DNA of 50,839 bases from an uncultured Saprospiraceae bacterium (GTDB lineage: Bacteria > Bacteroidota > Bacteroidia > Chitinophagales > Saprospiraceae), in NCBI GenBank assembly GCA_938022935.1, contig CALIHL010000014.1:1-50839 (forward strand), given 5' to 3'. This document shows positions 26,687 to 36,057 of this stretch, in pieces. The stretch's first letter is position 1, and the number at the start of each line of letters is the position of its first letter. The notes beneath the pieces are model-generated. The model was given only the letters and a program-made list of their open reading frames with translations. It was not told where the DNA came from and ran no database searches. A program made the position numbers and the translations under genes.

Positions 26687-28035
26687 TGAAGAGATTATTC
26701 TATATCGCCATAATACTTAGTCTACACATCACTTGTATGGGGCAAGGCATCATACTTGAGAAGGTAGTGGCTCAAGTGGGCAGTGAAGAGATATTCTACA
26801 CTGAGGTACAAGAACTATATGGCTATGCCAAGGCTCAGAACCCAGAATATGATGAGGGCTTTCAGTGCCAAATACTTGATCAACTGATATCATCAAAGCT
26901 ATTAGTCGATCAGGCTAAGATCGATAGTATCTTCGTAACTGATGAAGAGCTCAATGCTCAAGTAGACAGAAGGCTTCAGTACATCTTAGGTCAGATGGGT
27001 GGAGACGAAGAGCAATTCTTAGAATACTACGGTAAGACACCTCTTGAACAAAGAGAAGAGATGCGCGAGCCAATGAGAGAGAAGATGATCCAAGAGCGCA
27101 TACAAGGAGAGTTGATCAGAGATATCGAGATTACACCCAATGAAGTAATCGCTTTCTATGATCAGATACCTTCAGATAGCTTACCTTTTTTACCAGCGGA
27201 AGTTGAGATCGCCGAAGTCTCTCTTAAAACGATCATAAGTGAAGAAGCCAAGAGTGCCGCACTTACAAAACTTGAAAAAGTAAGAGATCGAATCATCAAT
27301 GATGGAGAGAGCTTTGCAGATCTAGCATCTTTGTTTTCAGATGATCCAGGATCAGGTCGTAATGGTGGTGAGCTAGGTTGGGGAAAAAGAGGTTCTTATG
27401 TTCCAGAATTTGAAGCAATGGGTTATAGCTTGAAGCCAGGAGAAATATCAGAAATCGTTGAAACACAATTTGGTTATCACGTGATGGAGCTGCTCGAAAG
27501 AAGAGGTAATAGCATCAAGCTGAGACACATCTTAGTAAAGCCAGAAGTAACTCAAGAAGATATCGACTATACTAAAAGACATCTTGATACTGTCAAGATG
27601 AAAATCATAGAAGATAGTCTTGCTTTTGATATAGCTGTAAAACGGTATGGAGATGATGATGTACAAAGCTTCTCTAATGCAGGGAGACTCTTAAATCCAG
27701 ATACTGGCGATACCTTCTGGGAGACTGGCCAGCTGCCTTATCAACTGTACTTCGCAATCGAAAAACTTGAAGTTGGAGGCCTCTCTGAAATAGTTGAGAT
27801 GGAGGAAAGAGGAGAAAAAGTTTTCAAACTTCTACAGCTACAGACGAGAACAAAACCGCACAAGGCAAGTCTCGAGACTGACTTTACTAAGATTAAGCAA
27901 TATGCAAAAGAGAGTAAGAAGAATGAATATTTCAACTCTTGGATGGAAGACAAAATAAAATCGACACTTATAGATATATCTCCTAAGTATCGCAGTTGTC
28001 CAAACATCTTAAAGTACCAAGACGTCAAGCCTTAA
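26686..28035 (+). CDS. SurA-like periplasmic chaperone-isomerase
   Basis: 449 residues, starting at a GTG that overlaps the previous stop codon by one base. A signal peptide (about 1-20) is followed by a SurA N-terminal chaperone domain (about 22-165; ILEKVVAQVGSEEIFYTEV, CQILDQLISSKLLVDQA) and two parvulin domains. The first, about 172-268, has FSDDPGSGRNGGELGWGKRG and TQFGYHVMEL. The second, about 272-385, has KLRHILVKPE and is more divergent. It should bind unfolded outer-membrane proteins in the periplasm and speed prolyl isomerisation. It is the last of three co-transcribed SurA-family genes, followed by 290 nt with no confident gene. Confidence 0.93.
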   Translation: MKRLFYIAIILSLHITCMGQGIILEKVVAQVGSEEIFYTEVQELYGYAKAQNPEYDEGFQCQILDQLISSKLLVDQAKIDSIFVTDEELNAQVDRRLQYILGQMGGDEEQFLEYYGKTPLEQREEMREPMREKMIQERIQGELIRDIEITPNEVIAFYDQIPSDSLPFLPAEVEIAEVSLKTIISEEAKSAALTKLEKVRDRIINDGESFADLASLFSDDPGSGRNGGELGWGKRGSYVPEFEAMGYSLKPGEISEIVETQFGYHVMELLERRGNSIKLRHILVKPEVTQEDIDYTKRHLDTVKMKIIEDSLAFDIAVKRYGDDDVQSFSNAGRLLNPDTGDTFWETGQLPYQLYFAIEKLEVGGLSEIVEMEERGEKVFKLLQLQTRTKPHKASLETDFTKIKQYAKESKKNEYFNSWMEDKIKSTLIDISPKYRSCPNILKYQDVKP

Positions 28036-28325
28036 GTGTTTTTTAATTCAGCAGCTTTATTATAATTTGTAGCGCTGATGTCGTTTAATGTGTCTTGAGC
28101 TAAGCCTCCGCTCGGTTCTAATCAATAGTCGCAGAGTCTAACTCTTCTGAATCATTTATAGAGCCTTCATCATACGATAGGCCCGTCCGATATTCACTTT
28201 GAGGGTTTGATTGATCTTCATCAACTTATAGACCCTTATATTTATGAAAATGATGACATCTACTATTCGCTGGTGGAGGTAGTCAGAACATTGGAATTAA
28301 GAAAATAACTATCAATAAAAATAAC
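28036..28325. other. Intergenic stretch with no supported gene
   Basis: 290 bp between the SurA-like gene and the SDR gene. I see no strong hairpin or promoter. A stop-to-stop frame on the plus strand ending at 28308 reads about 45 codons with protein-like composition (for example FEGLIDLHQLIDPYIYEN) but has no ATG start. It may be a degraded gene or chance. Confidence 0.4.
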
Positions 28326-29069
28326 ATGAACGGAAAAGTAGCATTTGTATCAGGAGCAGGGAGTGGAATTGGAAAAGCAGCGGCGATCAAATTAGCAAAA
28401 CTTGGTGCAACAGTACTACTATCTGATATAAACGATGACAATGGAAAGGAGGTAACCCAAGAAGTCATAACCAACGGAGGAACAGCACACTACTATCATC
28501 TTGATGTCTCTAATAGAGAAGATGTGCACAGTCTATTTAAAAACATAGCAGACGAACATGGCAAACTAGATATGGCTGTCAACAATGCTGGTATCGGTGG
28601 CTCACTCGCTCCTATCCACGAAGTCAAGATGGAGGATTGGCAACAGATGATGGACATCAACTTGTCTGGTGTCTTTCACTGTTTGCAAGCCGAGCTGCAG
28701 TTGATGCTCAATAATCAAACTCCCGGCGGCATAGTCAATGTATCTTCACTGGCTGGACTAAATGGGATACCAAATGGCAGCCCTTATTGTGCAGCTAAAC
28801 ACGCTGTTATAGGGTTAACAAAGAGTGCTGCAAGAGAATATGCAAAAGCTGGTATCCGAGTTAACTCGGTTTGTCCAGGATTTACAGAGACGGCTATTCT
28901 CAATGGACTTCCTCAGCAGTTTTTAGATTTTAATTTAAATTACCTAGTACCTATGAAGAGGCTTGGAAAAGCTGAGGAAATTGCAAATGCCATTGCTTGG
29001 CTCTTGAGTGATCAGTCTTCATTTGTGACAGGTCACTCGCTTCATTTAGATGGTGGCTTAATGGCTTAA
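28326..29069 (+). CDS. Short-chain dehydrogenase/reductase
   Basis: 247 residues, the normal size for a classical SDR. The cofactor motif is GAGSGIGKA (residues 10-18), NNAG is at 86-89, the catalytic Ser lies in NVSSLAG (about 140), and Tyr154 and Lys158 form the YCAAK motif. Asp34 after the second strand (LLSDIND) predicts NAD(H) preference over NADP(H). The C-terminus (HSLHLDGGLMA) is typical. The substrate cannot be told; close relatives are often annotated as glucose dehydrogenase or 3-oxoacyl reductase. It ends tail to tail with pntB. Confidence 0.92.
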   Translation: MNGKVAFVSGAGSGIGKAAAIKLAKLGATVLLSDINDDNGKEVTQEVITNGGTAHYYHLDVSNREDVHSLFKNIADEHGKLDMAVNNAGIGGSLAPIHEVKMEDWQQMMDINLSGVFHCLQAELQLMLNNQTPGGIVNVSSLAGLNGIPNGSPYCAAKHAVIGLTKSAAREYAKAGIRVNSVCPGFTETAILNGLPQQFLDFNLNYLVPMKRLGKAEEIANAIAWLLSDQSSFVTGHSLHLDGGLMA

Positions 29070-29094
29070 TGGGCTAATGGGCTATATCTTAATC

Positions 29095-30477
29095 TTATAG
29101 ATTCTTAACTTCAGAAGTAAGTTTCTGGATGCTATCCTTCGCATCTCCAAAGAACATCTTAGTCTTCTCATGGAAGAACAGTTGGTTCTGGATACCTGCA
29201 TAACCAGGACTCATACTCCGCTTCATGACGATGACGTGTTTCGCTTCCCATACATTGAGTACAGGCATACCGTAGATAGAACTTGAAGGATCATCATTAG
29301 CTGCTGGGTTAACCACATCATTAGCTCCTACGATTACCACAACATCCGTACTTGGTAAGGCAGCGTTAGCGTCATCGAGGTCTAAAAGTTTTGGATAAGG
29401 CACATCTGCTTCGGCTAACAATACATTCATATGGCCAGGCATACGACCTGCTACAGGGTGAATCGCGTACTTCACTTCTACTCCATTGGATTCTAAAAGA
29501 TCATCAAGCTCTTTAAGTGCTTTTTGCGCTTGAGCAACAGCCAGTCCATATCCAGGGACAAACATCACCGAGCTTGAATAATTTAAAAGGATCGCGGAGT
29601 CAATGGCAGTGGTAGATTTTGCAACTTGACCTCCATCAGTGGCAGCAGCACCGCCAGCGGCAGAGAATCCTCCTATCAGAACATTGAACAATGACCGGTT
29701 CATCGCTTGACACATGAGCACAGTAAGTATGGTCCCTGAAGCTCCAACCAAGATACCACCTACGAGCATAAAGTTACTTCCGTAAATAAGTCCCGCAGCA
29801 GCAGCTGAGATACCCGTGAATGAGTTGAGCAACGAAATCACAACAGGCATATCAGCACCTCCGATCGGTGCTACAAAACTCCATCCGTAAAAAAGAGATA
29901 GGACCAAGAAACCAATTAATAATCCCGTTGTATGACCGACCGCTACCAAGTAAATAAAAAAGGCTATTGTTAATAAAAGAAGGACTTGATTTATAATATT
30001 GTGCTTCGGCCATGTCACTTGACTATCCCACACTTTTCCATCTAACTTGAGATAGGCCAGCAAACTTCCTGTAAATGCAATAGCTCCGATCAAAAGAGCG
30101 AATAGTGATATAACCAGTCCTCCTTTGTCAAGGTCTTGAGTCATCAATTCTACCATAGATAAAATAGCAGCACATGCTCCTCCAAGTCCATTAAAGATAG
30201 AAACCATCTGAGGCATGGCAGTCATCTGGATTTTTTTAGCCGTTAGCCAGCCTATGAGAGAACCAACTATCATTCCTCCGCCAATCCATAGATAATTACC
30301 TCCTCCAAGTATACGAGGATCTAATAAAACAGCTAAAATGCCTAAACCCATTCCAAAAGCGGCATACGAGTTTCCTTTGCGAGCTGTATCTGGAGAGCCT
30401 AATAGTCTTAGTCCCCAAACAAATGAAATTGCACCAATGAGGTATGCTATATCGACAAGTGTGTTTTGAATAATCAT
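29095..30477 (-). CDS. pntB: NAD(P) transhydrogenase subunit beta
   Basis: 460 residues. The N-terminal half has about eight membrane helices (domain II), and the C-terminal half is the NADP(H)-binding domain III with VPGYGLAVAQAQ, the AIHPVAGRMPGHMNVLLAEADVPY-type region, VVIVGANDVVNPAA and MKRSMSPGYAG. Together with the two alpha-subunit genes it forms the proton-translocating enzyme that uses the proton gradient to make NADPH from NADH. It is the last gene of the pnt operon, 24 nt after the small alpha-2 subunit. Confidence 0.97.
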   Translation of the reverse strand: MIIQNTLVDIAYLIGAISFVWGLRLLGSPDTARKGNSYAAFGMGLGILAVLLDPRILGGGNYLWIGGGMIVGSLIGWLTAKKIQMTAMPQMVSIFNGLGGACAAILSMVELMTQDLDKGGLVISLFALLIGAIAFTGSLLAYLKLDGKVWDSQVTWPKHNIINQVLLLLTIAFFIYLVAVGHTTGLLIGFLVLSLFYGWSFVAPIGGADMPVVISLLNSFTGISAAAAGLIYGSNFMLVGGILVGASGTILTVLMCQAMNRSLFNVLIGGFSAAGGAAATDGGQVAKSTTAIDSAILLNYSSSVMFVPGYGLAVAQAQKALKELDDLLESNGVEVKYAIHPVAGRMPGHMNVLLAEADVPYPKLLDLDDANAALPSTDVVVIVGANDVVNPAANDDPSSSIYGMPVLNVWEAKHVIVMKRSMSPGYAGIQNQLFFHEKTKMFFGDAKDSIQKLTSEVKNL

Positions 30478-30501
30478 GATAAGTTGATTTATGCAATTAG
30501 C

Positions 30502-30813
30502 CTACTTCTTTTTCTTTTTGAACATCTCCAACATTCTGTCGGTGACCGCAAAGCCTCCGACGACATTGATCATACCTAGCGTGATGGCAACCGAACCAAG
30601 TATCAATGAAAAGAGATCGTCAGATGCGGATCTTCTAATTAAAATAATCGCTCCAATTATAATAACGCCACTGATGGCATTAGCTCCAGACATCAAGGGT
30701 GTATGAAGTACAGTTGGCACCTTGGATATAACTTCAAATCCCAAAATGACTGTAAATATCAAAAGGTATATCATCAGCAAGTTGTCGCTGATGAACTGCA
30801 TGAATGACTCCAT
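30502..30813 (-). CDS. pntAB: NAD(P) transhydrogenase subunit alpha, membrane part
   Basis: 103 residues with about three hydrophobic helices (FISDNLLMIYLLIFTVILGFEV, TPLMSGANAISGVIIIGAIIL, LGSVAITLGMINVVGGFAVT) and the Lys-rich end FKKKKK. It corresponds to the C-terminal membrane part of E. coli PntA, here encoded as a separate gene as in Rhodospirillum. It starts 2 nt after the alpha-1 stop, so the two are translationally linked. Confidence 0.96.
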   Translation of the reverse strand: MESFMQFISDNLLMIYLLIFTVILGFEVISKVPTVLHTPLMSGANAISGVIIIGAIILIRRSASDDLFSLILGSVAITLGMINVVGGFAVTDRMLEMFKKKKK

Positions 30814-30815
30814 AA

Positions 30816-31895
30816 CTATGCTTTTTTAGATATCAAAGATTTGCTCAAGATCTCATCTTCTGAGTTGAGATCGATCTTACCATCTCTTACGATATGCTTT
30901 AGAAAATTCAAGATGTTGTTACTATATAAAGTACTGGCATCTTGCGGCATCATATTAGGGAGATTAGAATCTCCAATAATTGTAACACCGTTATGATTGA
31001 TTGTTTTTTCATTTTGCGAAAGCGCACAGTTCCCACCAGTTGAAGCGGCAAGGTCAACAATGACAGCACCTGGTTTCATATTGTTAACTGTGTCTTCAGA
31101 TACAAGTGTTGGTGCTGGTCTACCTCTTAGTTGTGCAGTTGTGATCACGATGTCAGCTCCTTTAGCCTTCTCCTGGATTAGCTCTGCTTGCCTTCTTTTG
31201 TATTCGTCCGATTGCTCGACTGCATATCCTCCTGCACTTTTGTCGTCTGTAGCTCCTTCTACCTCTACAAACTTAGCTCCTAAACTTTGCACCTCTTCTT
31301 TCACAGCGGCCCTGGTATCAAACACTTCGACAACAGCGCCGTTTCGTCTTGCAGTTGCTATGGCCTGAAGCCCTGCGACCCCTGCTCCAAGTATCAACAC
31401 TTTAGAAGGCTTGATACTTCCTGCCGCAGTAATCATCATCGGTGCATATCTCGGCAACAAAGCCAAGGCACTCAAGACAGCTTGATAACCTGCTATAGAG
31501 GCCATACTTGAAAGCACATCCATAGATTGAGCAAGAGATGTCCGTGGGATCATGTCTAAGCTAAATGCATTGACACCTTGATCCTTTAATCCTTGAGCGA
31601 TCTTGTCATCCCTGAAAGGTGCATATTGACAAACAAAGACCGCGTCGTTCTTTGCCTGTGCATACTCCGCATCTGTTATGTCTGGAGAGATCTGTACGAC
31701 AACATCAGCTTGGCTGATGATAGTGGCTCGATCCGAAAGGGCAGTATCTTGAAAATCTTGATCCTTATAAAAAGCACCGTTGGCGATGTATGGCTCTATC
31801 CAAACTTCGTCAAATATGGCTTTAAGTTTTTTTATATTTCCCGGTACAACTGGTGAAATATTAGTGTTTCCTTCTTTCAAAAAACCAATAATCAT
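30816..31895 (-). CDS. pntAA: NAD(P) transhydrogenase subunit alpha, NAD-binding part
   Basis: 359 residues forming the soluble domain I related to alanine dehydrogenase. It shows MIIGFLKEG at the start, the Rossmann motif VLILGAGVAGLQAIATARRNGA, EVFDTRAAVKEEVQSLGA, and the mobile-loop region ending RGRPAPTLVSEDTV followed by IVDLAASTGGNCA. It delivers hydride from NADH to the NADP(H) domain of PntB. It is the first gene of the three-gene operon and has a clear Bacteroidota promoter about 60 nt upstream. Confidence 0.97.
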   Translation of the reverse strand: MIIGFLKEGNTNISPVVPGNIKKLKAIFDEVWIEPYIANGAFYKDQDFQDTALSDRATIISQADVVVQISPDITDAEYAQAKNDAVFVCQYAPFRDDKIAQGLKDQGVNAFSLDMIPRTSLAQSMDVLSSMASIAGYQAVLSALALLPRYAPMMITAAGSIKPSKVLILGAGVAGLQAIATARRNGAVVEVFDTRAAVKEEVQSLGAKFVEVEGATDDKSAGGYAVEQSDEYKRRQAELIQEKAKGADIVITTAQLRGRPAPTLVSEDTVNNMKPGAVIVDLAASTGGNCALSQNEKTINHNGVTIIGDSNLPNMMPQDASTLYSNNILNFLKHIVRDGKIDLNSEDEILSKSLISKKA

Positions 31896-31954
31896 AGTTG
31901 ATATATTAGGTTAGTTAATCAGCAAAAAGACTTAAATCTTTTACTTGAAAAGGG

Positions 31955-31984
31955 CAAATATAGACACAAAACCGAAACGACAAA
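31955..31984 (-). promoter_or_regulatory. Promoter of the pnt operon
   Basis: On the minus strand a TTTG -33 element (31981-31984) is followed after 18 nt by TATATTTG (31955-31962), a full match to the Bacteroidota consensus. It lies about 60 nt upstream of the pntAA start. Confidence 0.65.
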
Positions 31985-32083
31985 CCTTGATACGGCGCCC
32001 ATCACCACTCTACAACTTCAATCAAGTTCGATAAATTAACTCAGAAAACAGGAGAAAAAAACTATAAAGAAGCTTAAAATAAT

Positions 32084-32117
32084 AAAGCGGATCATCGTAG
32101 ACTCGATGATCCGCTTT
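32084..32117 (-). terminator. Hairpin terminator downstream of the TonB-receptor/OmpA gene
   Basis: A perfect 14-bp stem (32084-32097 with 32104-32117; GC-rich core GCGGATCATCG) and a 6-nt loop. On the minus strand it is followed by TATTATTTTAAG, a U-rich tail. It lies 68 nt beyond the stop codon at 32185 and insulates the pnt operon from the receptor gene. Confidence 0.8.
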
Positions 32118-32184
32118 ATAAAGCAAAGTTGGTTTATAGATTGTTGTCTAAATCTTTAGACAACATATATTCATTCTACATTAA

Positions 32185-35100
32185 TTAGAAAGATCCTATT
32201 AATGCCACTCTTCTATTCTGAGCACGCCCTGCACTTGTATCATTGGTAGCTATTGGTACCAATTCTCCAAATCCTACAGATCTCAAACGAGTAGGGCTAA
32301 CACCTTTCTCAGTAAGATACGTCATAACAGCTTGAGCACGAGTCTGCGATAAGGTCATATTTTTGTCATCGTTGCCTTGGCTATCTGTATGACCTTCGAT
32401 GCTTACAGTAAGCGCTGGAAACTCTCCCATGATCGCTACTACTTCATCAAGGATACCATACGAAGCACGAGTGATTGTACCACGGCCAGTCTGAAACTTA
32501 ACCTCAGTCAAAGCTCTTGTAAATACTTCAGTTGCTTTAGCAGGAACTGCTTTAACACAACCATCAGGACCTACGTTGCCACCTACTGTTGGACACTTGT
32601 CATCATTGTCAACAACTCCGTCTCCGTCGCTATCTTTTGGACAACCGTTAGCATCTACGATACCACCATCGTTAGGACATTTGTCAGCTGAACCTGCAAC
32701 ACCATCACCATCAGGATCTGAAGGACAACCATCAGCAGTTCTTGCTGCAACTGTAGGACACTTATCATCCTTATCTGCAACACCGTCACCATCACCATCT
32801 GGGCAACCATTAATTGGACCAGCTGCGTTAGGACATGCATCATCTCTATCAGCAACACCATCACCGTCTCCATCTGGGCAACCGCTTAATGTACCTGCTG
32901 CATTAGGACAAGAGTCATCTTTGTCAGCAACTCCGTCACCATCTGCATCTGGACAACCACCTAGTGGACCTGCTGCATTAGGACATGCATCATCTTTGTC
33001 GATGACACCGTCACCATCACTATCAGGACATCCTCCATAAAGGATATCACCTGCAGCCATAGGGCAGTTGTCTTCGCTATCGATGATACCATCACCGTCA
33101 GAGTCAGCACAGCCGTTGAATTCTTTCAAACCTGGCTCATTAGGACAAGCATCTTTCTTATCTTTTACACCGTCACCATCTACATCAGATGGGCCTTCTG
33201 CTCCAAAAGTATAAGTCAACTTACCCAAGACTCTTCTTCCTAACTTAGGGAAGCCTGGATAGAATCTATACTCAGAATCAAACAAGTTCTGAGCAGTAAA
33301 ATCTAATGAAAGACCACTGTCAAATCTATATCCTACACCTGCATCTACGAGGTTTCTTGCATCAGTATCTCCTGAGAACTGACCTAAGAAAACTGGATGT
33401 GTTGGATCATGTTGGAATGTCATGTTACCTCTCCATCCAAACTCAGGAACATAGTTAAATCCAGTGCGGAACTTGTTAGTCGGCTGACTTGTCGCTGTTC
33501 TTGCACTGCCATCAGTGTCTTGGATTGCAACATTCCATATGTTATCAGATAACCATGAATAGTTAAAAAATCCAGATAAGTCTTGGCTAAAGTAGTATTC
33601 TAAGCCAAAATCAATACCTGTGTATGAATATGCTTCGAAGGTTCTGTAACCAGCTGCTACGTGAGTAACACCATCAACTGGTACTTGATCCGTTGGAGTC
33701 GCTGCTAATATACCACCTGCAATAAGCGGTGCAATGTTAGACGCAAAAGCATTTCCACCTCCTGTGTATGCTCCTTGGATCGCTGCTGTCAATGCATCGG
33801 CTGTTGGGCCTGCTGCAGGGTTAAGATCTCCTCCAAGTAAGCCGAAGATGTAATCTCTAACGCCATTGCCAGCTACAGCGGCACCGAGGTCATTACCTAT
33901 ATTCTCTGAACCAAGCAATGTATATGATGGGCTAATCCCTGTAAATAGAGTTGAGTTCTCAATCTTACGATTATAAACATCTAAGAGAACGCCTAACTTA
34001 TCTCCGATAAGACCTTTATATCCTACCTCCCAAGTAAACTCGTTTCTTAATCTTGCTTGAGGTGCTTCTATAAGAGGCAAAGCTCCTGCAGATGGGTCAA
34101 ACAAGTTAAATCCAAAAAATTGTCCTGTTGTTCCACCTGGCGTGTTAGCAGGATCTCTTAAGAAAGCGCCTATAGCACCTGCAAGCTCTGGGCCTACTTG
34201 AGCCTGTAAGCCTGGAATTAACTGCGCAAGCACTAATTCATTGACTGCTCCAAATGCAACTGCATTAGGAAGCCCTGGTGTATTGATAGGAAGTCTTGCT
34301 CCTCCCAGAAGTCCATTGAGCTGTATAGCTGCGTTGTTAAATGTTTGTGCATCTCTGTTACCCACCAACCAGATATCAAATGCTCCAGGAACTGGAACGG
34401 ATACTGGAAAATCAATATTAGTCTGTAACTGAGTTGGTGATCCAACTGCTTTGTTAAATCCACCTCTTACCGTATGTCTTGGGCTTGGCTTATATACAAG
34501 TACAGCTCTTGGTTGGAAAGCTGTCTCATCTAAGTAATTAAACTTATCAAAACGACCTGCTAAAACTAAGTCAAGCTTATCTCCTAACTCAAACTTACCT
34601 TGTAAATAAGCTCCATAGATACCAAACTGATCATCTTCTTCATTACGGCCATATACTTGATTAAAAGTATTAGCATCAGAAGATCTATAATCGAAACCAG
34701 CTGTAAAATTACTATTCAAAAGACTCGGTACATCAAAGTTATACTGAAGCTGTGCTTCTAACTGTGTACGCTGTACACGAGTTGAAAGACCCGTCTGGTA
34801 TAAGAATGTTGGCTTCTCTGGTGGTCCACCATCGTTGGTCAACCAAAACACTTGTCCAAACAAGCCACCTGCTTGCATTCTTGCTTGTGCCCAGTATTCT
34901 GTTGCTTGAGAAAGACCTTCACCTTGTGAGTTGTAGAATACGTGAGATGCGTTGTTCGTACCTCCTGAAAGGTTTACTGATAAATCATCTGAAGGTCTAA
35001 ATTCTAAAGTCGTAGTCAAGAGGAATTGATTCCAATTGTCTTGCATCATGTTACCATCTCCATCCGGATCAAGATCTGCTTCTGATAAAAGCAATGTTCC

Positions 35101-36057
35101 TGGTTTAGTTGCATCAACCACACCATTAGTTATCCCTGGTGCAGAAACTGTTCTTGAGAACTTAGCTATCTGTGCAGCATCTATTGGATCATTCTGATCA
35201 AGGGTAAACTCCCCTCCTCTCTTCTTCTGAAGATTGATTTTAAAACCGAACTTATCAGAAACTTTAGTGGCATGTCTTACGGCTCCACCAAATGTGCTCA
35301 ACTCACCACCGATTAACTCAACAGTTGTACCTGGGTGATCGATCGGTGACTTAGATATAAAGTGTACTACACCAGAAGTTACATCTGGTCCATAAAGAGC
35401 AGAACCCGGTCCTCTTACAACCTCGATTCTCTCTACATCAATATTATTGATCGGAGAGTTTAAGGCATCGAACGTACCCAAACCAGGACCTGATAAAGAT
35501 CTGTAATCTAAGATTGGGAAAGATGCAGAACCAAAGATCCCACCATCTCCTCTTAACTGGATGTTGATCACAGAGGCAGACTGCTGTTGTACAGTTACAC
35601 CTGGCATGCTTATGACATTTCGCACTGGGTTGTCATTAGGTGAAGCTGCCATCTTACGAGCTGAGATCACTGATATAGAAGCTGGTGCCTCTTGAATCTT
35701 CTCTCTTCTTCTAGAGGCTGAGATCACCACATCATCACCCAAGAGGATACCTTCACTTAATGTGACATTGAGATCAGAAGTTGGTCCTGACACTGCTACA
35801 TCTTGAGATGTATATCCCGTGAAAGAAACCACAACCGTCAAAGGAAAGGATTGTGTAGTGTTAAAGCTAAAAGTCCCATCGAAGTCAGTTACCGTTCCTT
35901 CAGTGGTCCCTTGGACTATGATATTGGCACCGATCAAAGCCTCTCCAGACTCATCAACGATCGTACCTGCTATCTGCCCTTGTGCCATCATCGTCACGCT
36001 GGCCATCAGACACACGCAAAGCGATAATAACTTAGTTACATAATTCAGATTTTTCAT
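32185..36057 (-). CDS. TonB-dependent receptor fused to thrombospondin type 3 repeats and an OmpA domain
   Basis: 1290 residues in one uninterrupted frame. A signal peptide (about 1-25) is followed by a carboxypeptidase-D-regulatory-like domain (about 27-108; GQIAGTIVDESGEAL, TVTDFDGTFSF), then a TonB plug (about 120-245; EAPASISVISARKM, IEVVRGPGSALYGPDVTSGVVHFISK) and a 22-strand-type barrel ending near residue 950 (NLFDSEYRFYPGFPKLGRR). About 955-1165 hold eight calcium-binding D-x-D-x-D-G repeats (for example DADGDGVADKDDSCP). About 1180-1290 form an OmpA peptidoglycan-binding domain (IEGHTDSQGNDDKNMTLSQTRA, GRAQNRRV). The receptor part should import a ligand through TonB, while the tail may anchor it to the cell wall. 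The ligand is unknown; the divergent Na+/solute symporter gives a weak hint. Confidence 0.93.
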   Translation of the reverse strand: MKNLNYVTKLLSLCVCLMASVTMMAQGQIAGTIVDESGEALIGANIIVQGTTEGTVTDFDGTFSFNTTQSFPLTVVVSFTGYTSQDVAVSGPTSDLNVTLSEGILLGDDVVISASRRREKIQEAPASISVISARKMAASPNDNPVRNVISMPGVTVQQQSASVINIQLRGDGGIFGSASFPILDYRSLSGPGLGTFDALNSPINNIDVERIEVVRGPGSALYGPDVTSGVVHFISKSPIDHPGTTVELIGGELSTFGGAVRHATKVSDKFGFKINLQKKRGGEFTLDQNDPIDAAQIAKFSRTVSAPGITNGVVDATKPGTLLLSEADLDPDGDGNMMQDNWNQFLLTTTLEFRPSDDLSVNLSGGTNNASHVFYNSQGEGLSQATEYWAQARMQAGGLFGQVFWLTNDGGPPEKPTFLYQTGLSTRVQRTQLEAQLQYNFDVPSLLNSNFTAGFDYRSSDANTFNQVYGRNEEDDQFGIYGAYLQGKFELGDKLDLVLAGRFDKFNYLDETAFQPRAVLVYKPSPRHTVRGGFNKAVGSPTQLQTNIDFPVSVPVPGAFDIWLVGNRDAQTFNNAAIQLNGLLGGARLPINTPGLPNAVAFGAVNELVLAQLIPGLQAQVGPELAGAIGAFLRDPANTPGGTTGQFFGFNLFDPSAGALPLIEAPQARLRNEFTWEVGYKGLIGDKLGVLLDVYNRKIENSTLFTGISPSYTLLGSENIGNDLGAAVAGNGVRDYIFGLLGGDLNPAAGPTADALTAAIQGAYTGGGNAFASNIAPLIAGGILAATPTDQVPVDGVTHVAAGYRTFEAYSYTGIDFGLEYYFSQDLSGFFNYSWLSDNIWNVAIQDTDGSARTATSQPTNKFRTGFNYVPEFGWRGNMTFQHDPTHPVFLGQFSGDTDARNLVDAGVGYRFDSGLSLDFTAQNLFDSEYRFYPGFPKLGRRVLGKLTYTFGAEGPSDVDGDGVKDKKDACPNEPGLKEFNGCADSDGDGIIDSEDNCPMAAGDILYGGCPDSDGDGVIDKDDACPNAAGPLGGCPDADGDGVADKDDSCPNAAGTLSGCPDGDGDGVADRDDACPNAAGPINGCPDGDGDGVADKDDKCPTVAARTADGCPSDPDGDGVAGSADKCPNDGGIVDANGCPKDSDGDGVVDNDDKCPTVGGNVGPDGCVKAVPAKATEVFTRALTEVKFQTGRGTITRASYGILDEVVAIMGEFPALTVSIEGHTDSQGNDDKNMTLSQTRAQAVMTYLTEKGVSPTRLRSVGFGELVPIATNDTSAGRAQNRRVALIGSF
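32570..33195 (-). repeat. DNA repeat array encoding the thrombospondin type 3 repeats
   Basis: Eight imperfect coding repeats of roughly 70-90 bp with recurring blocks such as CCATCACCATC and GGACATGCATCATC. The middle units are most alike, which suggests recent unit duplication or gene conversion and possible length variation between strains. Confidence 0.75.

Noticed and set aside
28171..28308. Plus-strand stop-to-stop frame of about 45 codons before the SDR gene
   Set aside because: No ATG in frame and no recognisable domain; kept only as a note on the intergenic region.
32377..33040. Long plus-strand open frames opposite the TSP3 repeats
   Set aside because: Shadow frames created by the repetitive coding sequence on the minus strand.
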